From: Pigoraptor vietnamica
Lineage: Eukaryota > Opisthokonta > Filasterea
Assembly (NCBI GenBank): GCA_943704525.1
Contig: CALSCQ010000482.1
Span: 1 to 20,000 of the forward strand
Length of the DNA stretch: 20,000 nucleotides
Direction of reading: 5' to 3'
Shown: positions 1-8,919 of the stretch, piece by piece
How the letters are laid out: every line of letters starts with the position of its first letter
Numbering within the stretch: position 1 is the first letter of the stretch
Translations under genes and position numbers: made by a program
The notes under the pieces: generated by a model
Database searches by the model: none
What the model was told of the DNA's origin: nothing
Seen by the model: only the letters and a program-made list of their open reading frames with translations

Positions 1-118
<118 letters not shown>

Positions 119-208
119 TGTGTGCGCCTTGCGTACTGTGCGTTCGAATGCGTGCCTGCTGTGGGCGTGCGCGCACGTGGACTTGTCTCTGAGCTGCCTT
201 GAGTGCAG

Positions 209-520
209 GTGGAAGAGCCCTTCGTCGCCGTTTCGCACGCACGGCCAGTTCAAATTGACCGGCATTCCCACTCTTATGCGCTGGGGCACGGTGAGCAGCG
301 CTATCGCACAGTTCTTTAACCGCGGTGCGCGCGTCTGCGTCTCGTCGCTCGCACGAGCAAGTTTCGTCTTATTTTCGCGTAGAAATAGAGAAGATGCCTC
401 ACCCCAATCCCAGCTCCCTCTCACATGCTCTGTGTTCTCTCTCCGCGTCCACAGCCCAACCGGATTGGACCTGACGACTGTGCCAAGGCCGACCTCGTGG
501 AAATGCTCCTCGAAGATTAA
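209..520 (+). CDS. TXNDC17: TXNDC17-like (TRP14) thioredoxin-related protein, last two exons
   Basis: Partial gene; only the C-terminal part is in the window. Exon 209-290 follows the acceptor TGCAG and encodes WKSPSSPFRTHGQFKLTGIP followed by TLMRWGT. Exon 455-520 (phase 0, after CCACAG) encodes PNRIGPDDCAKADLVEMLLED and a TAA stop. The intron 291-454 starts GTGAGC. This matches the tail of human TXNDC17 as I remember it ([26 protein letters not shown], then LVEMLFSED), including the cis-Pro 'IPT' loop that packs against the active site. The family has a thioredoxin fold with a WCPDC active site and acts as a cytosolic disulfide/persulfide reductase. The active-site exon must lie left of position 1 and is not seen, so activity cannot be judged. 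It runs tail-to-tail toward an MsrB gene with 183 nt between the stops. Confidence 0.85.
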
Positions 521-703
521 TCTAAAGAGATGTTATTTTTTTTGCCGTGAGACCCGTCGCTCCTTTATGCATGAGTGCCCACACGCGCACGTTGGTGTCT
601 GTGTGTGCGAGCGGTGGATACGGTCGCAGGTGTGGTTGCGTGTGCACGTACGTGTGCGTGTACGTTAGTGTGAGTGACGAATTTGCGCATGCGTACTGCG
701 TCG

Positions 704-1586
704 TCAGACTACCTTCGCCTCCTTAAGCCCCATGGGAGGCGCGTCCTTGACGTATCTGACGCTCGCAGAGTTGACGCAGTGCCTGGGAAGAGATGATCGG
801 TGTCACGCCGAAGGAACACATGCACACACACCCACACACGCACACACACACCACACACACACACATGCCCGCACGCACATGCACACACGCACACCCACAT
901 GCACACACACTCTTCACACGCGCGCGCGCATACACACACACACACAACACAGCACCAAAAGCGACATTACTTAGCACGCAATGAGACTCGAACTTTGCCA
1001 ACCTCTCGTTCGTGGCCGTGAAGCGCTCTCCCTCAAACACGTGACCGAGGTGCCCCCCACAGTTTCCGCACGTGATTTCCACCCTCCGCATCCCATACGC
1101 GCTGTCGATCTCCGTCTTCACGCTCCCCGCGTAACAGCGGTCAAACGCCGGCCAGCCGCACCCGGAATCGAACTTGGATGCCGCCGAATACAGCGGCGTC
1201 CCGCACACCTTGCACGCAAAGTAGCCTTCCGTCGGGTAGAACTTGTCGTAGGCGCCGCTGCGAGGGGGCTCCGTGCCCTTGTCCCATATGACGTTCGCTT
1301 CAAAGTCTGACAGCTTCCCGCGCGATTCCGCCCGCCAGTTACGTGCGGCATTCGTCGCCGACGCCACATGGAATGACGCCACCAGCAAACTGCCGAGACA
1401 GAAGGGCGTGAGACTTGGCAGGCCAGCGCAAACTGCCGTTGTTGACGTCAGCCGCGCGGGCAGTGCGAGTGATTGGGCGCGGTGGTAGAGACGGATGCGG
1501 AGCAAAGACGAGATTGCATCTTTCGAGAAGCGGCACTGCGCGACCCTCCGCGCAGTCACGTGGGCGGCTGCAAGGGCACGCCGCAT
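704..1586 (-). CDS. MSRB: Methionine-R-sulfoxide reductase B, two exons, organelle-targeted N-terminus
   Basis: Reduces methionine-R-sulfoxide in proteins using thioredoxin-type electron donors. Exon 1 is 1586-1003 and exon 2 is 782-704; the intron 783-1002 (GT...CCAG) joins AG to G as Arg195. The 220-residue protein has an Arg-rich, acid-poor N-terminus (about residues 1-50, mitochondrial- or plastid-like) and then a complete MsrB domain: GTEPPRSGAYD, zinc pairs C125xxC128 and C173xxC176, SGCGWPAFD (C143), GGHLGHVF, and the catalytic C197 in RHCVNS. Exon 2 holds the catalytic Cys and the ending DAPPMGLKEAKVV. Start: the ATG at 1586 is the only one upstream of the domain in this frame that gives a targeting-like start; the frame stays open to 1637 without another ATG. 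An apolar stretch (about residues 53-78) could be part of a bipartite signal. The intron carries a long TG repeat on the sense strand. Confidence 0.93.
818..952. repeat. Imperfect CA/TG microsatellite inside the MsrB intron
   Basis: Interrupted (CA)n on the plus strand, so (TG)n on the sense strand of MsrB, with a short CGCGCGCG run near 920. It fills most of the 220-nt intron between the 5' splice site at 1002 and the acceptor at 783. If unspliced, the intron reads open as a Cys/Val-rich tail in the exon 1 frame. Confidence 0.93.
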
Positions 1587-1855
1587 TTTGGGTCTGAAAG
1601 GAAAGCAGTGCGCAACAAGCGCGCCACTGCGTTTCACTCCTAGTGGGCAAAAGAGTTGTAACTGAACGTGTTACCCTGTTACACTTCGCCAATGAGGTGT
1701 GTGCTGTGAACTGGCACCGGCACGAGGGACGGACGCCATCGCGGGCAGGGTGGGGGGCCCCTGCACCCTTAACCCACGGTGGGATTCGCGTTCGTTTTGT
1801 GGCTTTCGTCAAAGGGTACACAAAGCCCCTGCGTCTTCTCCGCGCGCCCCCCGGC

Positions 1856-4057
1856 ATGTCACCGCGCCGAGGAGGAGCGCGCGGCGACGCCCCTCTCCTA
1901 CTGGTCGCCAGCACCGTCGCGCTAGTTGTGCTTGTGTACGTTGCCGGTGGCTTTTGGGCAGGCAACAACAGTTCGCGCGATTGGGCCCGCTCGTTGGTGT
2001 CCATCCTTGTCCCCGATGCGCCCGTCCCTCCCGTCCCGCTCGAGGCGGCGTGGTGCGCGTCCGCCCTCGGCACCCACGGCAACGTCGCATGCTGCACGGG
2101 CCGTTTGCGTTCACGTGGCAGGCACTGGAGAGCGGCATTTTATTATTGCACTAATCCTCCGCCGTGCGTGTTGGAGGGGATCACCGACGCCGTCGCCTCG
2201 ACCGTCTCCGTGCGCGCCGCGCATCGATCGGAAAAGCGGCCTTTGCGCGGGTCTGTGTTCGCGGGCGAGGCGTTTGAGATCCTCATCCACGCACGCGATG
2301 CTTCCGGCAACGACCGAGAGTGCGGCGGCGACAGCTTTCTGGTGGAGATAACGGGGCCCTCGCTCTTCCACGGCCACGCGGTCGATGCCCTCGACGGCAC
2401 CCACGTGCTCGAGGCCGTTCTCTACGACGTGGGAAGGTACGAGGTGCGAGCAAGGCTCGACTACCGCGCGTGCGTTGGCCTGACTCGCTGCGACATGTCG
2501 CAAACGAAGACGATGGTCCTCGAGTACGTCGGGGAGGCGCCCCTTGTGCTTGACGTTGTGGCCGCGTCGCCGCCGCTTGAGGGGCGCCCGTGCCTCTCTG
2601 CGGTTGGCGCGAGCGTCCCGTGCGGTGTGGAGTACGGCGTCAATCGCTCGTTCGACGACCCCATGTACCGACGTGGCCGGTGGCAGAGCGATGCGCTCGC
2701 GTGCGCGGCCGTGGACGCGAGTGCCTTACCCGTGAATGGGTCCGCGCCCACTCCTCTTTCGATGGACGAGCTACGCTTGCGCGAGCGCTGTGGCGATCCC
2801 TTTCTGCGCAGCCAAGGCTGGTTGTGGCGCGCTTTACAGAAAAACGAGCGGCCGGTGTTTCCACTGGACGCTCTTCGCGGCAAGTGGCTGCACTCGATCG
2901 GCGACTCGCTGTCGCGCAACCTCAACAACGATATCAGTAAGATTCTCGGGCGGACTGCGACGTCGGAGCGGTTCTGCATCTACGCGCTGTCCGCCGAGTT
3001 GCATCTGGGCCCTCAGAAGGAGGCGACGTTCACGTGCCCCGAAGCGGCGGACGCCCCGTTCATGGTGCGCGACAACTGCAGCGCGCCTCCTCCCACCGCG
3101 TGGACGGACGCGGATTCCGGCAGGCGCTTCAGGGCGCCGTACCACCTCCTCTGGATGCACGAGTACTTTCCGTCGCTCGACTTTCGCCTGACGTTTCAAT
3201 GGATGACGGTCGGCACTGGGATTTTCAACGGCCACGAGGCGTCCGTCACCTTCAAGTCGTGGTCGTTCGAACCCTACATTCGGTTTGTCGACAGGTACAA
3301 GCCGGCTCGCACGGTGTCGGCGGAACAGGCGGCTGCCGCGTCCTCGGAGGTACCGGACGACGGCACGCTGACGGAGACGGTTACCGTAGCCGCGTCAACG
3401 GAAACGGCAGAGGCCACTCGAACGACGGGGACAGATGCTCGTCATATCCTGTCCGACAGTGCGGCGACTCTAACGATGGTCGCAACCGTTGGTCCAACGC
3501 CTTCGACGACGTCCATTCTGGCGATGGGGTCGCACGCGAGCGCTCGACTGACAGAGACGGTGGGACAGCCGGCCTATCCTCCGTTGCGAATTGTGGATCG
3601 CGCGATGCTGGACCAGCTTTTCCCGAGCAACACGACTCCATCGTTCGTCCTCGTGAATGCGGGCCTCCATCACGTTCCCTCTTTGAAGTTCGATGTGTTG
3701 TACGATCGGTACGTGTACGGCCTCCTTGCGCGGGTGCGTGCGGATTTCCCGCCGCCGGCAAGTCGCGTTCTGTGGCGGTCGACGGCGCAAACACAGTGGT
3801 GGTCGAAAACGCTGCCTCATGCCCACATGTGCCGAACGTCGTACCGTCTGTCGTACCTCAACGAGCGCGCCGCCAATGCCATCGCGCACTTCAACGAGGC
3901 GGAAGCGGCCGCGGGGCGACCTCCGATACGTGTCGTTGACTACCTGCAAGTGTCGCTCGGACGTCCGGACGCAGTGCCAGACAACCGGCACTATCACATG
4001 AATGTGTCTGGGACCGTCGTGGACGAGCTCCTCAATGTGCTCAAAGATTGCACGTAA
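1856..4057 (+). CDS. Type II membrane protein: filamin-type Ig repeat plus GDS/DxxH PC-esterase domain (NXPE-like)
   Basis: Single exon, 733 aa, with the ATG at 1856 chosen because it sits right before an uncleaved signal anchor (MSPRRGGARGDAPLLLVAST then VALVVLVYVAGGFW, TM about residues 12-33). The frame is open back to 1643 but has no ATG there. Residues about 122-203 look like a filamin/ABP280 Ig repeat (VFAGEAFEILIHARDASGND ... VLYDVGRYEVRARLDY). Residues about 280-733 form the esterase domain: HSIGDSLSRN with nucleophile Ser351, HLLWMHEYFPSLDF, then VLVNAGLHH, and C-terminal PDNRHYH with Asp709/His712 as the DxxH pair. The domain order is that of NXPE and related PC-esterase/TBL proteins, some of which O-acetylate or de-acetylate sugars; the substrate here is unknown. 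A Ser/Thr/Ala-rich insertion of about 95 residues (about 482-577) interrupts the domain. It is likely in the Golgi lumen or at the cell surface. Divergent from MsrB, 269 nt between starts. Confidence 0.82.
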   Translation: MSPRRGGARGDAPLLLVASTVALVVLVYVAGGFWAGNNSSRDWARSLVSILVPDAPVPPVPLEAAWCASALGTHGNVACCTGRLRSRGRHWRAAFYYCTNPPPCVLEGITDAVASTVSVRAAHRSEKRPLRGSVFAGEAFEILIHARDASGNDRECGGDSFLVEITGPSLFHGHAVDALDGTHVLEAVLYDVGRYEVRARLDYRACVGLTRCDMSQTKTMVLEYVGEAPLVLDVVAASPPLEGRPCLSAVGASVPCGVEYGVNRSFDDPMYRRGRWQSDALACAAVDASALPVNGSAPTPLSMDELRLRERCGDPFLRSQGWLWRALQKNERPVFPLDALRGKWLHSIGDSLSRNLNNDISKILGRTATSERFCIYALSAELHLGPQKEATFTCPEAADAPFMVRDNCSAPPPTAWTDADSGRRFRAPYHLLWMHEYFPSLDFRLTFQWMTVGTGIFNGHEASVTFKSWSFEPYIRFVDRYKPARTVSAEQAAAASSEVPDDGTLTETVTVAASTETAEATRTTGTDARHILSDSAATLTMVATVGPTPSTTSILAMGSHASARLTETVGQPAYPPLRIVDRAMLDQLFPSNTTPSFVLVNAGLHHVPSLKFDVLYDRYVYGLLARVRADFPPPASRVLWRSTAQTQWWSKTLPHAHMCRTSYRLSYLNERAANAIAHFNEAEAAAGRPPIRVVDYLQVSLGRPDAVPDNRHYHMNVSGTVVDELLNVLKDCT

Positions 4058-4380
4058 TTTATTACAGCGTTGTTATTTAATAGGATGGTCGTCACTTCTG
4101 AGCCGAGTTGTCGTCTGCTTCCTTTTTCGGCGGAGCCAACTTGCTGCCGAGGACTGAAATTTGTTTTTTGGTCAAGGCCGCGTCGATTTGCGTTGTTGTT
4201 TTGTGTGAGTGAGGAGCCAGGGGCTGTCCGACTGAGTGGCGGATCCATGACTTCAGTTGTCACTAGTAGTGAGGTGGGAAATCAATTGATTGCGGGTGGG
4301 CACAGTGATCACCGCAAACACGCTGGTCGGCATCTATTTGGCGCTAGCGATTATATCAGGTAGATAGATCCGGCGAGGAC
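4058..4380. other. Convergent intergenic spacer
   Basis: This spacer of 323 nt lies between the stop codons of the PC-esterase gene and the ADP-ribosylglycohydrolase-like gene and must hold both 3' UTRs. It is visibly more AT-rich than the flanking coding DNA. I see no canonical AATAAA on either strand, no convincing ORF and no repeat. Confidence 0.6.
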
Positions 4381-6090
4381 CTAAAGTTCGTCGCGCACGC
4401 TTCCGGCAATATCGGCGGCATTCGCGTCGGGCACGGTAGGATCCGCAGGCGTGTCCGCTCCTGCGATTGGCTCGTCCACGTCCTCGTCGATCAGATCGTA
4501 GCCGAGGAGCGCGCGGCGGCGGAGGCGCGAAAGGGAGAGGTCGCTCTTGCCGTCCGGCCGCGAGGGATACAGCGGGTCCTTACGCAAGATGCGACGTGCC
4601 TGGATGACCTTAGGCGCATACACGCTCAGCCACCGGCCGGGGAATGCGAGGTTGTCTGCGAGCTCCGAGGGCAGGCCGTCAACACCGGCATAAGCGCCGA
4701 GAACAGCGCCGATCAGGGCGCCGCGCGCAGAACTCCAGCCGCCCAGGATAGTGTTGAAGGCGATCGCCCGACGGAACGACTGCGAGTGACGCATTACGAC
4801 GTAAATGGCGGTGCGCAGCAGCCACTCAGCCTCGTAGCCGACGACGGGATTGTAAGTGAAGTTGCGCAGGGTTCCCGTGGGGCTCGGGAGCACCTCGACC
4901 GTCTCGTGGTGTGACATGGTCGACACCGAAATGAGATCCATCGCAATCCACGCCTCCTCCGCCTCCGCTTTCGTGTACGACGCAAGCTTGCGCTCGGCGA
5001 GGTCGACCCAACCGCGTGTCAGCTTGAAGTTCTGCGCAATTTCGGGGACGTGCGCCATGTCGTTCTCGGCCACCGTCGTCATCGCATCGACCGGCGACTC
5101 GCCGAGGTGTGCGACGCGGTACATCGTCCGCGCAAAGAACCGACTGATGTTGACGGCAAACGGCGACGGCCCGACAGCGATGAGCGCGAGTTCCTCCGCA
5201 ATTTCCGAGACCTCGTCAATGTCCGAGCCGCCCCCGAGGAGCGCCAGCGGGAGAAGGCCCGGAAGCACGCCAAGCCCGACCGTCTCAAACTTGGTGCGAT
5301 TCTGGAGCACTTCCACGAAGAAGCGGTTGTACGAGTCGGCGTCCTGACCGAAGGGCGCCGGGCCCGTCCACCCCTCCTTGTTGCGACCGTCGCGGCTGTT
5401 GAGATATTTGAAAAGGCGACCGTAGAGGTGCGTCAAGGGGACGCTCGCGCGGCCGCCGCCCATCACGCCCTGAAGGATTCCCCACGTAAGCGCCATGCTC
5501 TGTTCTGTGCCGTCGCCGGGACGCGTCCAGAGCGGCCCCGTCGCAACCGCCACGGCGTCGGCGTCCCCCTTGGTCGCATTCGCCAGAATCGCCTGGAGCG
5601 CACGCGCGTTCGCAAAGTGAAGGTCCCTCGTCGAGGACGCCGGGTCCGTCTTAAAGAGGAGCTCGCGCTTGCTGGGCTCGAGAAAGGGGACGGGAAACGA
5701 CGCGTCCGTTGCGAGTTTGCGCGTCGCATCCTTGGGGTAGTGCTTCTTCGCAAACGACGGCGAGTCAAACGTCCTGTCCGAGGCAGCCCCATGCGCGTCG
5801 CCAATACCGGCGCCCAACACCGCCCCGACCACCCGTTGCGCGATACGGACATCCCCTTCGATGTCCGGCTCCGTGAGGCTGATGGTGACCCAGTCGCTCT
5901 TGGGGTCAGGCGAGAAGACGAGGAAGGACGGCACCTGCACTTTCCCCTTGCTCTTCCCCGCTGATTCGTCGGTTTGCTGCGCGCCTACGTCGGGCTGACC
6001 GGCATCCGTACCGAGTTGCTCGTCGGCCCCGAAGACTACGGCCACGAGGGCGGCGAGCGCGCACACCACAAGTGCCTCCCGCAGACGCAT
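4381..6090 (-). CDS. Secreted ADP-ribosylglycohydrolase-fold protein with degenerate metal-binding motifs
   Basis: Single exon, 569 aa. The ATG at 6090 gives a clean signal peptide (MRLREALVVCALAALVAVVF-GAD); the frame is open upstream but nothing there looks coding. The hallmark ADP-ribosylglycohydrolase (DraG/ARH/J1-crystallin) start, RVVGAVLGAGIGDAHGA, is at residues 86-102. The second block is GTEQSMALTWGILQ (about 194-207) where the family usually has (S/T)DDTQMA. The last block is GGWSSARGALIGAVLGAYAG (450-469) where active enzymes have GGDTD. So two of the Asp-bearing di-magnesium sites are replaced, as in some J1-crystallin/SelJ-like relatives. Active members remove ADP-ribose from proteins or hydrolyse related ADP-ribosyl compounds; activity here is doubtful. 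Several NxS/T sequons (NAT, NRT, NIS, NFT) fit a secretory-pathway protein. The C-terminal 60 residues are acidic and Pro/Ala-rich, probably disordered. Divergent from the CUE gene. Confidence 0.83.
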   Translation of the reverse strand: MRLREALVVCALAALVAVVFGADEQLGTDAGQPDVGAQQTDESAGKSKGKVQVPSFLVFSPDPKSDWVTISLTEPDIEGDVRIAQRVVGAVLGAGIGDAHGAASDRTFDSPSFAKKHYPKDATRKLATDASFPVPFLEPSKRELLFKTDPASSTRDLHFANARALQAILANATKGDADAVAVATGPLWTRPGDGTEQSMALTWGILQGVMGGGRASVPLTHLYGRLFKYLNSRDGRNKEGWTGPAPFGQDADSYNRFFVEVLQNRTKFETVGLGVLPGLLPLALLGGGSDIDEVSEIAEELALIAVGPSPFAVNISRFFARTMYRVAHLGESPVDAMTTVAENDMAHVPEIAQNFKLTRGWVDLAERKLASYTKAEAEEAWIAMDLISVSTMSHHETVEVLPSPTGTLRNFTYNPVVGYEAEWLLRTAIYVVMRHSQSFRRAIAFNTILGGWSSARGALIGAVLGAYAGVDGLPSELADNLAFPGRWLSVYAPKVIQARRILRKDPLYPSRPDGKSDLSLSRLRRRALLGYDLIDEDVDEPIAGADTPADPTVPDANAADIAGSVRDEL

Positions 6091-6641
6091 CTTCTCAGAC
6101 GACTGCTGGAGACGAAAGCCAAACAACGAACTGGACACCGGTACGCCACCGGCCGCGTCAACGTAAACGGGCTTTGCGTGCGCAGCCGCCGACTCGTGCC
6201 GGGATGGAGTCCAAATATCAGTCGTTACACGCTCCCGTGTCAGTGAAACCGCTGAGAGGCTGGACCGGCGGTGGTCAGGGACCCGACAACTGAACAGTTG
6301 AATAGATGACGGCCAGCCACGGAAGATGCTCAGAGTGAGGACTGGCGGCTGAAACTGAGATAGTGGTATAGAGCCACCGCGGTAGCGTTTTTTGCTTTGC
6401 CGCTGTGAGATGGGCTTGAATTGTACGGGCGCGTGGGCCGGCACGCGCGTGCCCGTCCCAAGGGACCAAAATTTATGCCGAGCACTCGGGACCACTGGAA
6501 TGTTACTGACGTCACTTTTAAGCCGCAGCTGTCGAGACAGGGAAGCCCAAACTGAAGAGCGTCTGATCGTCCGGCGATTGCTTTTCGCGTTTGGCGCGTG
6601 CTTTGTGTTGGGGTTTGAGAAGGGGCGACAGCGTACGAAGG
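6091..6641. other. Divergent intergenic region between ARH-like and CUE genes
   Basis: This 551-nt spacer lies between two divergently transcribed genes and presumably holds both promoters and 5' UTRs. Open frames run through it on both strands, but none shows codon bias, a conserved motif or splice-compatible ends that I could defend. I see no TATA box or repeat worth marking. Confidence 0.5.
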
Positions 6642-8420
6642 ATGTCCCAAAGGCCGAGTGTGACCACAAGGTAGTGCAACCATTCTCGTTTGTGTACGGC
6701 ACAACATTCGCACACTTGCCCCTAATTTGAATTTTGCGCGCCACTTCTTGCCACTCATATATTGCCCCTAGCGCCCAGAGAGCGCGTGCGGCGAGGGACG
6801 AGCTATTTGAACTGCTGCCAGTGGGCTCCAGTCTTTCGTCTGCCGGTGGCTTGCATCGCCCGTCGAATGGGTCTCTCTCGTCATCGCCCTATGGGATCTC
6901 CCCGCTATCGTCCACCAACTGGGCTGCGGTGCGTCCGCCAACAGCAGGCTCTACGGCGGCTTCGTCTGCAGGGGATCGGTCTTCGCGTGCCGAGCTGTTT
7001 GAGATGACTTCAATGGATCGCACGCGCGGGTCGTCGCTCGCTGGCTCCGGCGTGTCTTCCGTCATTGCCCAGTCGTCCCAATTCGGGCTCGCGGCGCCCA
7101 CGTCCGTGTCATCGAGCCACACCGTCACGAGCGCCGGCGGCTCGTTCGTTGTGTCAGTGACGGGCGGCGGCAGCGATGTGCAGTCGTTTCTGCTCGGGTC
7201 GTTGGGCGAGGCGATGTCGGGGTCGCTTTACACAAGCGCGAGTTCTCGGCAAGGCAGCCAATCGAGCGCCGCTGTTCAAAGCGGAGCGTCGGAGCGGAAA
7301 GTGTCGAATAAGCCACAGGCGCGCACGAGCCTAGCGGGAACGCAGGAGGGGAAGCGCAGCGTCACGTTTGAAGATGTGAAGGAGGGGAAGCTCAGTGTTG
7401 CCTTTGAGAAAGTGCACACACACCCCAAGGACGTCGTCGCGCCGAACGACAAAGGGAAACGGAAGTCGTCTGCGATGAACAACGCACGTGGGTGGCGCAC
7501 GCGGCGCAGCATATCACCCTTCTCGTTAGCTGCGTGCATTTCATTTCCGCATGTTCTGCGCTTTGCCTTGTCCGGTCTTGGGAGCGTGCGTGTGAGTGAT
7601 GCGTGACGCTTGATTCCGCGCAGTGTTCGACACACTCGTGCAACTGTATCCGTCCCTCGACCGCACGGTCCTCCGCGCCATTTCCGACATGGCAAAAGGG
7701 AATCTGGCGGAGGCGAAGGCTCTCGTGGAGGCGCAGAGCAAAGGTAAGCAACGGTTCGGAAGTGATTGCGGCCACGACGGGGTCCTGCGCGCAGGGACGG
7801 TGCCGTCGTGCGGTTCACAGCCCGTTCACGTGACGCGATGTATTTCCCAGGCTTCTCCAATGGCCCGTCATTTGACTTGCCGACGACGTTTAAGCTCGGG
7901 GAGGGCCCAAAGCGTCGCTCTGTCCACTTTGAGTCGTCGGTGCCTCGAGCACCCCCGCAGCCCGCCATAACTGTTGAAACGGGAGCGCGCGGAAGGTTAG
8001 GCATTGGCCTCTGCTACGCCTCATTGTTGCTGCTCGGAGAGAATGCGCTATCACCCTCCCATGACCTCTATTCACACGACTCTCTCTTGGTGTGCGCGCA
8101 GTGCGGCGTCGTTTGACAGTGTCGGACAATCGGGCATGTTCACGTCCACGCTCGATTCGGCGTCGTTCCTGACTGCGCATTCGACTGCAATTGGCGCGCC
8201 ATCGGCTGCCGTTGCTGGGCCGTCGTCCGCTACTCCGGCGCCGCGCAAATCTACAACTGCGCCCACTCCAAAGCAGTATGCCCACAAGACGTGCGCTGTC
8301 GGGGCCGATCCTTCGCTGCGCGTGGGTCCATGCCATGTCAATGTGGGCCCGGATCCAGCGTTGCGGCGCGGACGCGACGCGCGACTAGTGCACGGGCCCT
8401 CTCGTCGCGACATTAAATAG
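6642..8420 (+). CDS. Ser-rich CUE-domain protein with RVxF-like motifs, five exons
   Basis: Exons 6642-6670, 6772-7487, 7624-7743, 7851-7995 and 8102-8420 (TAG) join in phase to 442 aa. The 29-nt first exon (MSQRPSVTT) is inferred: its AAG/GTAGTG donor and a CCCCTAG acceptor continue exon 2 in frame as SAQRARAARDELFELLP, and exon 2 has no good ATG of its own before residue about 90. Residues about 249-288 form a CUE-like domain (LFDTLVQLYPSLDRTVLRAI, then KGNLAEAKALVEAQ), a three-helix ubiquitin-binding fold marked by the LYP turn and the GNLAEA helix. The rest is Ser/Thr/Gly-rich and probably disordered. RSVTF (205-209) and RSVHF (311-315) fit the PP1-docking RVxF pattern; a third copy, KLSVAF (216-221), does not fit strictly. 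Role unknown: a ubiquitin-binding adaptor, perhaps a phosphatase partner, by inference. Confidence 0.75.
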
Positions 8421-8919
8421 GGTTGCGATCGTGTTTAAGTTCAATTTCGTTGGCAAATCTTCCTCGAGTCTTTTTTGTGTTACCGTGTCTCCGCCTTGGC
8501 GCGCTGCCGGTGTTTGCCAGTTTAGTGGTGTGGAGCGGCGGAACTCACCCTGTTATGGCGAATTGGATCGATGTCGAATTTGTACCTTAATTTTCAATAT
8601 TATCAATTTATTGGTGCCGAGCGAGTCCAGCACTACGAACGTTGGCGACGGCGAGAAACGTGTACACACACACACACACACACACACATACACACACACT
8701 CTGTCTCTCTCTCTCTCACCCACACACAAAGACAGAGGGCGACGACAGCCGAGTGCGCCGGTGTTGCTAGTTCAAACTGCGCGTTTTTGGCCGCGTTGCT
8801 TCGACATCGTCGCCTCCGGTGAATTGCGCGGTACCTGTGCCATCTCTTTTCCTCCACTTTCCTCTCGCATGGGAACTGTGTGACGCGCGCGTGTCCTGCA
8901 AAGGCACGCAAGTGCCCTC
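8421..8919. other. Intergenic region between CUE and HEAT genes
   Basis: Same-direction spacer of 499 nt, containing the 3' end of the CUE gene's transcript and the promoter/5' UTR of the HEAT gene. An AT-rich patch lies at about 8568-8615, and a CA then CT microsatellite follows at 8663-8720, about 200 nt before the HEAT start codon. No other coding signal seen. Confidence 0.55.
8663..8720. repeat. CA microsatellite followed by CT tract
   Basis: About 22 CA units with one TA interruption, then about nine CT/TC units. This is the only long CA/TG tract in the window placed in an apparent upstream region rather than an intron; it could be in a 5' UTR intron of the HEAT gene that I cannot delimit. 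Confidence 0.9.

Noticed and set aside
1339-2097. 252-codon minus-strand open frame overlapping MsrB and the PC-esterase start
   Set aside because: Arg/Pro/Ala-rich shadow of GC-rich DNA in which two better-supported genes already lie; no motif.
5050-5964. 304-codon plus-strand open frame opposite the ADP-ribosylglycohydrolase-like gene
   Set aside because: Antisense shadow; it is rich in Arg, Ala and Val with no recognisable domain, while the other strand carries a signal peptide and family motifs.
7276-8004. 242-codon minus-strand open frame across the CUE gene
   Set aside because: It crosses plus-strand introns and exons without regard to either and shows no domain or codon bias.
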